A stretch of 64,000 nt of DNA from Rhinocladiella similis (taxonomy: Eukaryota > Ascomycota > Eurotiomycetes > Chaetothyriales > Herpotrichiellaceae): positions 196,001-260,000 of the forward strand of contig JAMRYE010000013.1 in assembly GCA_024082115.1 (NCBI GenBank), in the 5' to 3' direction. Every line of letters starts with the position of its first letter. Position 1 is the first letter of the stretch. The notes below the pieces were generated by a model. The model saw nothing but the letters and a program-made list of their open reading frames with translations, did no database searches and had not been told where the DNA came from. This document shows, one piece after another, positions 22,574-33,217 of this stretch. The position numbers were made by a program, and so were the translations under genes.

Positions 22574-23868
22574 ATGGATGAACCTCTGAAATGTTTCACC
22601 AATTGCCTCATTTGTGTGTCTGGCGAACTCGTAGCACAAGATCTCTACTTCAGTTCTGCAACAGGCATCATCACGCCTAACTACTACTTCCGAAAGGATG
22701 GCGTGGAAAGAATAGATTTAAACGGAAGCATCGTTGCTCCAGGGTTCCTGGACCTGCAAACCAACGGCATGCAAGGCATCCATTTCACGCAGCTGGCCAG
22801 TCAGAAGGACCACGCAGAAGGCGACGGGCAGAAGTTACAGACTGTCAGTGAGATGGAAATTACTCACGGCGTCACTGGGTGGTGGGCAACGGTGCCTACG
22901 GTTGCAAAGGACAGGTGGAAGCAGGTAGGCGGGAAGCCCTGATCATTCTCCATGTTGGGCCACTGCTGGGACACAACTACCTAGGTATACAGTAACTGAC
23001 CGAAGTCATACAGATCATACCAACTCTGACCCCGCGAGCTTTCTCTTCAGGCGCTGAGCTTCTCGGAGCCCATGTAGAAGGCCCATTTCTGACCGAGTCC
23101 AAGAAAGGCGCACACAATGCTCAATACCTACAAACACCGGCAGAAACGTCGCCTTCGGAACTGTACGGAGAGGCCAACCTCAACGGTGCCATCAAGCTGA
23201 TCACCGTGGCTCCTGAATTACCTGGATCTACTGCATTGGTCGGTCAGTTGCAGGAGGAATATTCCCATATCGTGATATCTCTAGGCCATTCAGCAGCAAC
23301 ATACGAGGAGGGCATTGCGGCAGTGCAGATGGGTGCTCGAGCACTAACTCATGTATTCAATGCCATGAACCCGCTTCATCACCGCGACCCGGGATTGGCA
23401 GGACTAATGGCGACGGGCAAGTGCTATTTCTCCGTCATACCGGACGGAATCCATCTCCATCCTTCAGTGTTGACAATGTGCATGCGAGCCGATCCCCAGA
23501 AATGCGTCTTCATCACAGACAGTATTGAATTGGCAGGGTTGCCTGACGGAGTACACCCCGGCCATGGCCAGATACCGGGCAATCAGTACAAGCAAGGAAA
23601 CAAAGTCACGATCGAAGGCACAAATACTCTGATCGGTAGCTGTTGCACGGTGGATGAATGCGTACGGAATGCAGTGGCGTTCAGTCGGTGTAATTTGGCG
23701 GAGGCTGTTCAGTGCGTGACTGAGAACATTGCAGATATGATGGGAGAAAGCAAGAGAGGGAAGCTGGAGCCAGGACGTCGAGCAGACTTTGTGATCTTGA
23801 ATGAGGATGGCTTCGTGCAGGAAACTTGGATGGGTGGCAATCGAGTGTGGCCGGTGGTCTCCAGGTAG
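22574..23868 (+). CDS. N-acetylglucosamine-6-phosphate deacetylase
   Basis: Amidohydrolase-superfamily enzyme that removes acetate from GlcNAc-6-phosphate, giving glucosamine-6-phosphate, in the cytosolic use of chitin-derived sugar. Exons 22574-22924 and 23014-23868, over an 89 nt intron (donor GTAGGC, acceptor ACAG), give 401 residues, the normal length. The N-terminal strand PGFLDLQTNGMQG replaces the bacterial PGFIDxQxNG; HVEGPFL provides the metal-site Glu, LGHSAATYEEG and THVFNAMNPLHHRDPG carry the histidines, and ITDSIELAGLPDG holds the catalytic Asp. The C-terminus has the usual GKLEPGRRADFVIL. Fungal GlcNAc genes are often clustered with a deaminase, kinase or transporter; none is adjacent here. 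Confidence 0.95.
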
Positions 23869-24673
23869 GCAAGGCATGAGTATAGTAACTATTGAGTATG
23901 TCAGCGCTGAAGCGTGTGTGGCAGCTGTATGAGCCTCATTAGCCTTGTTTCCCGGCAGTCAGCCTGATGAGCCTCGAACTGCGACTGATACGAGTATGTG
24001 CTCGTACATGCCTCCGAAAGACGACCTCGGAGTGACGACAGATGATGCTTAACAAGATAGGCCGCGTTCTTACTTGGATGGTCAGTGGTTGGATCAACGG
24101 CGGAGACAGATGGGCATGTGGCTGCATTAGAGCCTTGTCCGGGCTTCTGATTTTGGTTTGGCGACCATCGTGATTCAAGATTTCGGTTGTTGATGGCGTT
24201 GACAGATCGCCGACTAGCGAGATTAGCCTTGTAAGTCTGGCGAGGGTAAGAGAATCACTAGGCGTCTGATTAGCCTGCGAGGCACCTCTATGGGCACCTC
24301 CAGGCCCCTCGAGCGCCTCTTACGGGCTTCTCCAGGCTCTGACCGGCCCCGCTGTGGCCTCCCTTGACGACACTTTTTTGCTCCCGCTTGCAGCTGAGAA
24401 GCTGGAAAAGAAACATCTACGTCACTGACATTTCGACACCACCTGGTCAATGCCATGCACTTCTTCCAACCCTCCAGACCTTTTGACAGTCCAAGGTCCA
24501 TGTCTGTCAAATTCCATCTTGCATCTCCTTTTCATCTTTTCCTGCACTCTTTCTCTTAGCAGCGTGGACTGTGGTCGAGGGTTCGTTGGCCGCACCACGT
24601 GGCTTGTCTCAAAAGCCCATTCGAATCGAGTCCCTGATACCCTGATTGAAAAGCACAGTTCACCCATTCCATT
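23869..24673. promoter_or_regulatory. Intergenic region before the SMP/C2 gene
   Basis: About 0.8 kb with no supportable gene; it holds the deacetylase 3' UTR and the promoter and leader of the SMP/C2 gene. The stretch 24480-24560 is pyrimidine-rich and could be the core promoter. Confidence 0.45.
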
Positions 24674-27600
24674 ATGGCTGCTCAGCAGCAGAAAAGCGGC
24701 AAGCCGTGGAGCGGCAACAACAAGATTCCTACCGTCAATCAGTTCATAGCAAACCTTGACCGGGACAAGGCAAACCGCGACAAGGGAATTGATGAACAGC
24801 AACGAAATACGGGGACTCCCAGTGAAATCACTCCTCACAAAAATGAGAAGCAGAAGAAGGAGGGCAAGACCGTGACTGATCCGGTGACTGGAAGGGAAAT
24901 CGTCATCGCAGATGTCGGCAAGGAGTATATGAAAAGAGCAGATAATCCTCAGGTACGGACAAGAGACCAGATGAGAAGCGTGTCTTTAATTGAGCTGACT
25001 TGTGGCATAGCTGTCTGTACCTAATGCAAACTTAGGCAGGCCTACGACAGTTGCGACCGATGCCTCCCAAAAGAACCCCGAGTACAAGGAAAAGCAAGAT
25101 ATCACTGCACCTCCAGATCCGATCGCTGAAGGAGCCACTTCCGATGTACCTATTCACGGTGAAAAGACCAACATTCTATTCCATCCAACGCCTTCCGTCA
25201 GCTATGAGCCCATGTTCGAGGTCCTCGAGAAGCGCGCAGGTGGCCTGTGCATTGCCATTTTGCTGTCCATCGTCGTCTTGGGAAAAATGTTTGGTGGTTC
25301 TCTAAAAGGTTTGATACCACTGGGCATGTGCCTTGCTTCAGGTGTCTGGCTATGGATGAAGGAAGTGGTTAGGAGTGGTCGCGAAGTCGAGTGGTCTAGT
25401 GAACAATCTCGAGGAGAGACTGTGCGAATACCTGATTGCCTTCTGTACGAGCTGTGCTAATCTTTCTAGGCCACTGCAAACCTCCTCCCCGAGTCCGTGG
25501 AGTGGATGAACACTTTTTTGTCTGTTGTCTGGGGGCTCATCAACCCTGATATGTTCGCTGCCGTCGCCGACACTCTCGAAGACGTCATGCAAGCCTCAGT
25601 GCCAGGCGTGATCAACAATGTCCGGGTGGCAGAGATTGACCAAGGAAATAATCCGATTAGAATCCTCAGCTTGCGAGCACTACCAGACTCGAGAGTCCAA
25701 GATCTCAAACAGAGCATTCATGAGGAGAACAAGAAGACCAAGGACCCCCAGGAAGCCGCTGCTGACGAGGAGGGTGGTGAATACTACAATCTTGAGATTG
25801 CTTTCGCTTACCATGCCAAACCCACAGGACAGAGTACTTCTTCTCGTGCGAGGAACATGCACATGAACCTTGTTTTCTACCTGGGTATCAAGGGATTGAT
25901 CGGAGTACCGTTGCCGATCTTTGTCGAACTGCAAGAGCTTGTTGGGACTGTGCGTCTCCGATTGCAGATGACTCCGGAGCCACCATTTGCAAAGAATCTC
26001 ACCTTTACTCTGATGGGGGTTCCCCATGTCCAAGCTGGCTGCATTCCGATGATGAAACGCGGAGTCAATCTTCTCAATCTACCGCTGATCTCAAATTTCG
26101 TCAATTATGCCATCGGAGCTGCGGCAAGCATGTATGTGGCTCCCAAGTCCATGCAGATTGATTTGAAAGCCATCCTCCAAGGAGACGACATCACCAAGGA
26201 TACTCAGGCCATTGGTGTTATGTGGATTCGAATCCATCGTGCCATTGGCCTGAGTAAACAGGATCGTCGTGGCAGCAAGTACGGTGGTAGCGACCCATAT
26301 ATCAACCTGTCATTCTCGAAATACGGCAAGCCTATGTATTGCACTCGTGTTATCACCGACGATCTCAACCCCGTATGGGAAGAGACTGCCGCACTTCTGG
26401 TAACTCCCGAGCTGGTCAAGGCTAATGAACAGCTCAGTGTTGAGCTTTGGGATTCGGATCGAAACTCTGCTGACGACATTGTCGGAAAGGTCGAATTGTC
26501 AATGCAGAAGATGATTCAACATCCTGGCAAGATGTATCCCCAGATCTCCAAGCTCGCTGGTGCGGCTGATGGAAGCGAAATGCCGGGCGAATTGCATTGG
26601 GAAGTTGGCTATTTTGGAAAGCCTAAGTTCCGGCCCGCTCTTCGCACGGATGGCAAGGATAAGAACCTTCCTGACCATCTCAAGGATGAGTCGCAATTCC
26701 AGGACGAAAAGGGCACTCTTGACACTGAAGATGCTGATGCCGTGGCACATACACCACCGGATCCATTGTGGCCTAGTGGCGTTTTGAGTGTCGTTGTCCA
26801 TCAGATCGTGAATCTAGAACTGGAGAACATCAAAGGCTCTGACGGGAATAGAAAGGGCAAGGAATTCGAGCCCGCCAAACCATTCGGTGAGGGAACGGAT
26901 GAAGAATCTAACAGTAAGTTTGCGAGCTCCAAGCGCGTTGATTACGAGCTGACAGGAACAGAATTGCCCACGTCTTACTGCACAATATTGTTCAACGACA
27001 CTCTTGTCTATCGTACTAGAGCCAAAGCTGTCAGCAGCAAGCCCATCTTCAATGCTGGCACCGAGCGATTCATGCGCGACTGGAGATCTGGAATAGTCAC
27101 TGTCACTGTACGCGATCAACGTAATCGCGAACATGATCCGATCCTGGGCGTTGTTCCTCTTCGTTTATCAGAACTTCTTACCACTAGCTCTCAAGTGACG
27201 CGATGGTACCCACTCGATGGAGGTATCGGCTTTGGTCGCATCAGAATCTCTCTGCTATTCCGAAGCGTCGAAACTCGCTTACCACCAAGAATGCTGGGCT
27301 GGGATGTTGGTACATTCGAATTCCTTTCCAGCCAGATCATTGCGAAGGGCTGGGATCATAACACGAAACTCAAGCTTCGCACTGGTGGTAGCGTGGGCAA
27401 GATTCCTCGAGAGCGTTGCCACAAGACTGAGGCCGGTGATGGCGTGTACTTTGACGTGTCACCTGAAAACAACTACCATGTTCGCCTACCCGTGAAGTAT
27501 CGATACCGATCACCCGTCATCTTCGAGTTCCACGTGGCCGGTAAGCGTGGCGCTGCAGCATATGCATCAATCTGGCTGCAGAATCTGGTGGACAACGAGG

Positions 27601-28550
27601 AAGCACCAATTGATATTCCCATCTGGAAGACCAAAAATGGCAGTCGTCTTTGCCAGAATTACATTACCGAGGAAAACGTCAAAGCCTTTATGGATAAAGG
27701 ACTTGAAGACCTGGAAGAGGTTGGACGTCTTCAGTTCCGAGGCCGCTTCAAGGCGGGCATGGACGAATCGCACCGAGACTTTATCGTGGACAACGACAGT
27801 CGCGAGACGTTCGAGACCTGGGAGTGCTGCTTAGCAGAGGGCGTCCGACAGCGCGTTGTTGAAGCCGAAGTCCCCGACAACGTCCAGGAAATGCACGAAG
27901 CATCTCTGACCGAAGGGCGTGACGTGCTCAAGCAACAGACATCGGAGCACGAAAAACGCAAGTGGCTCAGCAAGTCTGGAGAAGACTGGTCCGGAGCCTT
28001 CAGCCACGATCCAAGAGCGTACACCAACAAGAAGCATGAGAAGATCGCGGAGCCCGGTAAAGACGACCCTCCACACGATCCCTATGCTCCCTCAGACAAC
28101 GAGGAGAACGATCAGGTGTCGTATGACTCGGATGCGGACTCTGATTCATCCTCTGATTTGGGCATCACTGACGCCAGCAATGCGCCCGAGGGAGGATTCC
28201 AGAAGAAGGCGCAGGAGAATGCGGACGGCCAAGCTGACGGGCACGTCAATGGAAGCGACCAAGCACGTCCCAGCGGTGATACGATGGCGACAACAGATAC
28301 CAACTATACCACCATGACTGAGGGTTCGTCGGGATCTGTGCAACCAGTGTCCAGAAGGGATTCCAAATGGGAGAAGAAAGCCAACAACCGAGCTGAAGCA
28401 CGTAAGCACCGTGGCTTGGCTCAATGGACTCCAGCGAGAAATGTCAAGTTCGCAAAGGACGAAGCCAAGATTGGAGTGAGCAAACTTAAGAAGAGGCTCG
28501 GTATGGGCGGTTTGGCCGGAAGAGAGCCTGGTGTCGAGACCGAGGCTTGA
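24674..28550 (+). CDS. Mug190/tricalbin-like SMP and C2 domain membrane protein
   Basis: Probable ER-anchored lipid-transfer protein of membrane contact sites, closest in layout to fission yeast Mug190 and related to tricalbins. Four exons are preferred: 24674-24952, 25011-25421, 25470-26913, 26962-28550, giving 1240 residues. A charged N-terminus is followed by a hydrophobic hairpin (GLCIAILLSIVVLGKMF and LIPLGMCLASGVWLWM), then an SMP-like domain starting at LLPESVEWMNTFLSVVWGL. The first C2 domain (SDPYINLSF, DDLNPVWEE, WDSDRNSADD) keeps its acidic calcium ligands. A second C2-like domain begins near GVLSVVVHQIVNLEL, and a third beta-rich region precedes a long acidic, Ser-rich, then basic tail. 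The 48 nt at 26914-26961 is open and in frame, but has GTAAGT and ACAG ends and a GCTGAC branch, so I treat it as an intron. Confidence 0.85.
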
Positions 28551-28704
28551 AGGGCTTGAAAACGCTGGATGGTACCTACATGTAGGCAGCCATCATTTCT
28601 TGAGGGTTTGAATAACATTGGGGTTTGAGGGCAGGGGCTCATATGAACACGATGGCTTGATTGTAATCTTGCATGTACTTTTACCCACAATACAATGACA
28701 GTGC

Positions 28705-28731
28705 TGATGGTTGTGATGGTTGTGATGGTTG
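28705..28731 (+). repeat. Tandem repeat, TGATGGTTG x3
   Basis: Three perfect head-to-tail copies of the nonamer TGATGGTTG in the 3' region of the SMP/C2 gene. Confidence 0.9.
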
Positions 28732-29991
28732 GAAGGAGGCGCTGGATTCTACTTGTGTTGTGTGTCTGGGTTTGTACAATATCTTTACTCGATACAATGC
28801 CCGGATGTACATCTACTGTAGGCAATGAACTGAAACGTATGTAGACCAAATCGGGACAGCTGATACAAAGTGTCAAGCGCGGGGCCAATTCGGTAGAGAA
28901 CGTTCCGTCTGGAGTAGTGTCAAGATGCATGGATGGCGGCGGCCAGGGCTGTACAGTACGAGATACTCGCAACACTCGATTGCTCGCACGCCCAGACCTG
29001 CTTATGAGATCAATGACGAAAGACCGTGCGAGGAGTCGTACTGATTGTGTTGTAGAGGCGAACCTGGGCGGACGACGACAAGAAAGGGACAAGCTTACAG
29101 TGTTCATTGTGCCCGTGCATAAGGCTGCTGGATCCGGAGAGTCGAAATGTGCTGTATGCGTATGTACTTGTCCGGAGGAGGACGAGTCCGGGAGACAACT
29201 GTACTGTCGAGTAGGGACTCCATAGAAGCATAACTACGTAGTACGAGTGGTACGGAGAAGTACAAGTACGATATTAGTAGCCAAAAGAGGCCGTTTAGCG
29301 ACCGATGGGCAAACCCATTTTTGCTTATCCTGTCCCTTTAGCGTGTCTTGGCCAGACAATGGATTCGTCAGAGGCCAAGACACTCGGACGGGGTTGCTGT
29401 GGCTCAGCCTCGATTTGGTCCGGTCGCTGGGAGAGCCTACCCTACCTATGGTAGGCCACCAGAGTCTCTAGCCTCGCACCCGGAGTGGGCTACAGGTACT
29501 GTAAGGAGCAGTCGCTGATTCCAGGTCTTCGGTGTTTAGCCCAAACTGCGCCCACTCACACAGTATCTGCAGTACATACTTACCTCTGCCCGCAACTCGT
29601 CCCTACAGTACAACTCTCACCACCACCACCCATCATCACCATCAACATAGCCCGACTCATCCGTCTGGGCATTCGTACACCTTGCTAAAAGACTTCACCA
29701 CCTCCCTTACGACTACAATTCCATTCCTTCTTTGCTGCCGAGTCTCATCAGTCGTTATCCGTCGCAATCCTCCATCTTTACCATCCGTAATTCCTCTTGC
29801 GACGCCTAGTACGCTCGTTTGTACTCGGAACCTGAAATCTCACACCCCAGCCTTTTCAGCTCGTTTCATCGTCCGCTCTCGAGGCAACAAGCACACCTTG
29901 TAGCGCAGGTTGTCACACGAGTCTCGGATATCTACTTCACTCACTATCGTCGACATATCAGTAGTACAGTATACGGGATCACGTCGTTCTC

Positions 29992-30003
29992 ATGCGGTCG
30001 TAA
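29992..30003 (+). promoter_or_regulatory. Minimal upstream ORF before ADAM start
   Basis: ATG-CGG-TCG-TAA encodes Met-Arg-Ser and stops 40 nt before the ADAM start codon. It is the only ATG I see in the preceding ~430 nt, so it could tune initiation at 30044. Confidence 0.55.
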
Positions 30004-30043
30004 CCACTCAGCGACAACTTCTTTGTCAACCCTCCCGAGCACC

Positions 30044-32509
30044 ATGCGCTTCCTCCATCAGTTCGCTCTTTTAGCGACATCGATACTCCTAGTATCCTTC
30101 AGTGAAGGGCATTCCCAATCAAGAAACCCTCTCAACTACCTCTCTCTGGTTGAAAACCCTCGAATCCATACTCCTTCGCAACGAATCCATGCGACCTCCC
30201 ACTTCGATCTCACCTTCGACCTCCACAGACACTCGGAACACATTCGCCTAAGTTTAGAACCCAACCATGACATTATCCACGACGATTCCTATGTCGAGTT
30301 TATCGACAAGGATGGCAATGTCAGGCATGCCGAGAAGATGCAGCGTGAGGACTTCAAGGTCTTTCAAGGCAAGTCATTTGTGGTTGACGAAGATGGTCGA
30401 TCGACCTACGTAGGCTGGGCTCGTGTGGTGGTGAGAAGAGATGGTGTTCGGCCGTTGTTTGAGGGTGCTTTCACAATCATGGGCAACCATCACCATATCC
30501 AGATGAAGTCTACCTACATGGCGACCAAACATCTGCAAGACCCTAATCTGGAAGAAGACGAGGACGAATACATGGCCGTCTGGCGTGACACTGATGTGAG
30601 CCGACAATCACATCGGGACTTGAAGAGAGGCGCTACCGCTGATCTGACTTGTGCGTCGGACAAGCTGCCATTCAACACTGACCCGGAACATCCACTCTTT
30701 CGAGACCTCATGGTGAAAAGGGATGAAGGATATTGGGGATCCATGTCGATATCGCATCTGTTCGGTAAGCGTCAGAACAATAACATTGATGGCGGTGGTG
30801 CTGGGAACGGTAATTCGGCTGGTGTCAACCTCAGAGATTCCATCGGCAGTACAGCTGGATGCCCGACGGCTCGAAGAGTGGCCTTGATCGGCGCTGCAAC
30901 CGACTGTACCTACACTGGCAGCTTCAACTCGACGGACAGTGTACGACAGAATATCATCACTCTAGTTAACACAGCGTCCGACCTCTATCAATCTACTTTC
31001 AACATTACCCTTGGCCTGAGGAATTTGACTGTGTCTGAGGCCGAGTGTCCTGGCACGGCTGCAGCTCAGACTCCATGGAACGTGGGCTGCAGTGGTAGCA
31101 CCGACATGACTGATCGATTGAACCTCTTCTCTCAGTGGCGAGGTCAGCGAGGAGATAGCAATGCCTACTGGTCTCTGTTCACTTCGTGCAACACTGGCGC
31201 TGAAGTCGGTCTCGCATGGCTCGGGCAGTTGTGCAACAGTGGTGCAACTTCTCAACGAGACACGGGTGGTTCGTCTCAGAGCGTCACTGGCGCCAACGTG
31301 ATCGCAAAGACTTCTACAGAATGGCAAGTGTTTGCTCATGAATCGGGCCATACTTTTGGTGCCGTCCACGATTGCGACTCCAGCACTTGTGGAGACGCCA
31401 ACACTGTCAACTCGGGTCAGTGCTGTCCTCTTTCGTCATCCACGTGTGATGCCAATGCACAGTACATGATGAATCCCTTTTCATCACCAGGCATCTCCAG
31501 ATTCTCCCCTTGTTCGATTGGCAACATCTGCAGTGCCTTGGGACGCAACTCGGTCCAGTCAGGATGTCTTACTGATAACAGAGGCGTCGTCACCATCACC
31601 GGCAACCAGTGTGGTAATGGTATTGTCGAGGAAGGAGAAGATTGCGACTGTGGTGGCGCAGAAGGCTGTGGCGGTAATTCGTGCTGCAACCCCGACACTT
31701 GCAAGTACAATCAAGGTGCAGTCTGCGATCCCAGCAACGAAGGCTGCTGTACGCCGCAATGCCAGTTTGCGAGTGCAAGCACTGTCTGCCGTGCAAGCAC
31801 CGGTGTTTGCGATCCCGAGGAGACATGCTCAGGTACTAATGGCACCTGTCCTGCCGATACCACTGCCCCAGATGGGACGTCGTGCACGAGCGGGAACGCG
31901 ACTGGTCTACACTGCGCCAGCGGTCAATGCACAAGCCGTGACCTTCAATGCAAGACCTTGATGGGCGACTATACCTCGTCCAACGACACATATGCCTGCA
32001 ACAGCCAGACGTGCAGTATCAGCTGTGGTAGTCCTGACTTTGGACGCAGTGTGTGTTATAGCATGCAGCAGAACTTCCTGGACGGGACGCCTTGTGGTGG
32101 TGACGGCAAATGCAGAAATGGTGTATGCCGAGGCAGCACCGTTGGAGGAGAAGTCAAATCCTGGATCGATCACAACAAGACACTTGTGATTGCACTCGCC
32201 TCTGCCCTGGGAGGATTATTGCTGCTTGCCGTCCTCGGATGCTGCGTACGAGCTTGTCGAAAGCCTCGAGCGAAGCAAATGGCTGCCGCTGGTGGCCCAC
32301 GCCAACGCAACAGACCACCAAGAGGTGGCTGGGATGGACCGCCTGTTCCAATGCAGATGCAGAATCGTGGTTACGGCCAAGGAAATTGGGTTCCGACTCC
32401 ACAACAACCGCCGCCGACATACTGGGCAAATCAACCGCCTCAATACCAATATCCTCAAGGAGGAGGTTATGATAATGGCAATAGGGGGAATAGTGTGCGA
32501 TATGCTTGA
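30044..32509 (+). CDS. ADAM-family membrane metalloprotease (ADM-B-like)
   Basis: Zinc endopeptidase of the M12B (reprolysin/ADAM) family, expected at the cell surface or in the secretory path as a sheddase. Intronless, 821 residues. The start at 30044 gives a clear signal peptide (MRFLHQFALLATSILLVSF); the frame stays open upstream but has no signal there. A prodomain of about 200 residues precedes the catalytic domain with the complete site H432-E-S-G-H436-TFGAV-H442-D and the Met-turn YMMNPF. A disintegrin domain rich in Cys follows (NQCGNGIVEEGEDCDCGG onward), then a Cys-rich region, one transmembrane helix (LVIALASALGGLLLLAVLG) and a Pro/Gln/Gly-rich cytosolic tail. This full domain order matches Aspergillus ADM-B. 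Its substrate is unknown. Confidence 0.95.
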   Translation: MRFLHQFALLATSILLVSFSEGHSQSRNPLNYLSLVENPRIHTPSQRIHATSHFDLTFDLHRHSEHIRLSLEPNHDIIHDDSYVEFIDKDGNVRHAEKMQREDFKVFQGKSFVVDEDGRSTYVGWARVVVRRDGVRPLFEGAFTIMGNHHHIQMKSTYMATKHLQDPNLEEDEDEYMAVWRDTDVSRQSHRDLKRGATADLTCASDKLPFNTDPEHPLFRDLMVKRDEGYWGSMSISHLFGKRQNNNIDGGGAGNGNSAGVNLRDSIGSTAGCPTARRVALIGAATDCTYTGSFNSTDSVRQNIITLVNTASDLYQSTFNITLGLRNLTVSEAECPGTAAAQTPWNVGCSGSTDMTDRLNLFSQWRGQRGDSNAYWSLFTSCNTGAEVGLAWLGQLCNSGATSQRDTGGSSQSVTGANVIAKTSTEWQVFAHESGHTFGAVHDCDSSTCGDANTVNSGQCCPLSSSTCDANAQYMMNPFSSPGISRFSPCSIGNICSALGRNSVQSGCLTDNRGVVTITGNQCGNGIVEEGEDCDCGGAEGCGGNSCCNPDTCKYNQGAVCDPSNEGCCTPQCQFASASTVCRASTGVCDPEETCSGTNGTCPADTTAPDGTSCTSGNATGLHCASGQCTSRDLQCKTLMGDYTSSNDTYACNSQTCSISCGSPDFGRSVCYSMQQNFLDGTPCGGDGKCRNGVCRGSTVGGEVKSWIDHNKTLVIALASALGGLLLLAVLGCCVRACRKPRAKQMAAAGGPRQRNRPPRGGWDGPPVPMQMQNRGYGQGNWVPTPQQPPPTYWANQPPQYQYPQGGGYDNGNRGNSVRYA

Positions 32510-33217
32510 GTGAAGACATGAGGGGTATACAGATATATGTTGTACAGAGCAAGAAGACGGGAGATGGCCGTGCAAGAGCATTTGCGTTGTCATTTGGAGT
32601 TTTGACCTCATGAAAAGAGTTGTTCTATTGGGTATATAATCGACGGAAGCTGTGCATATTGCATCGAGATCGGCGTTTGAAAAGGCATGAAAGGGAACAG
32701 TACTGCTGTTGTAAACCGACTTTTGGTTGACACGAACACATGGGCGTCGTTGGGACGAAGCGCGCATTTGGATTGATTGTACTTTAGACATGCCCTCGAC
32801 GATTAGCGATGACGAATCCTGAATCCTGAATCCAGAAAAACATTGAATGACCAGAGACATGGCCTGTGTATTGCTAAGGGGGATTTATGTGTCTTGAAGC
32901 GTTGATCTTAAGGTGACCGTGGGTGAGTTATAAGACATCAGAGGCGACTTGGGACGGATATAGTGTATACACATTGGGAAACTGTGTGATGGCATCATCG
33001 TGCACTATTATCTCCATCCGATCTCGCAATCCGATTCCCGCACCTTTGACTGGATGAATTTCACCCTTTGGACGATCTCACAGCAGCTGGCATTTTACTT
33101 GCATGCGACCATTTCTGACGGACTAAGGCGTTCCTTACTGTGCGATCTCTATCTCGACAAAAATAAAACAAAAGCACGTTGATTTCTCCTCTCTCCTCTC
33201 TCTTCTCTACCCTCCTC
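32510..33217. promoter_or_regulatory. Promoter region of the aminotransferase
   Basis: About 0.7 kb without a supportable gene; it contains the ADAM 3' UTR. It ends in an A-rich stretch near 33158-33176 followed by a C/T-only-like tract at 33181-33217 right before the first start codon, a typical fungal core-promoter arrangement. A 42-codon upstream frame opens at 33053 but may lie outside the transcript. Confidence 0.5.

Larger units (their letters stand above)
28551..30043. promoter_or_regulatory. ADAM gene promoter and long leader
   Basis: About 1.5 kb with no supportable gene. The 3' UTR of the SMP/C2 gene is first. A GTAC-rich zone around 28940-29600 includes CAGTACATAC at 29570, also present at 20251. 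From about 29560 to the ADAM start I see only one ATG, a four-codon upstream frame, as expected for a genuine 5' UTR of roughly 400-480 nt. Confidence 0.5.

Noticed and set aside
23955..24000. CTGATGAG-like word suggesting a hammerhead ribozyme core
   Set aside because: The matching GAAAC core half and pairing stems are not present in the right spacing.
29819..30043. 75-codon in-frame N-terminal extension of the ADAM protein
   Set aside because: No ATG begins it, it lacks a signal peptide, and the ATG at 30044 starts a clear one.
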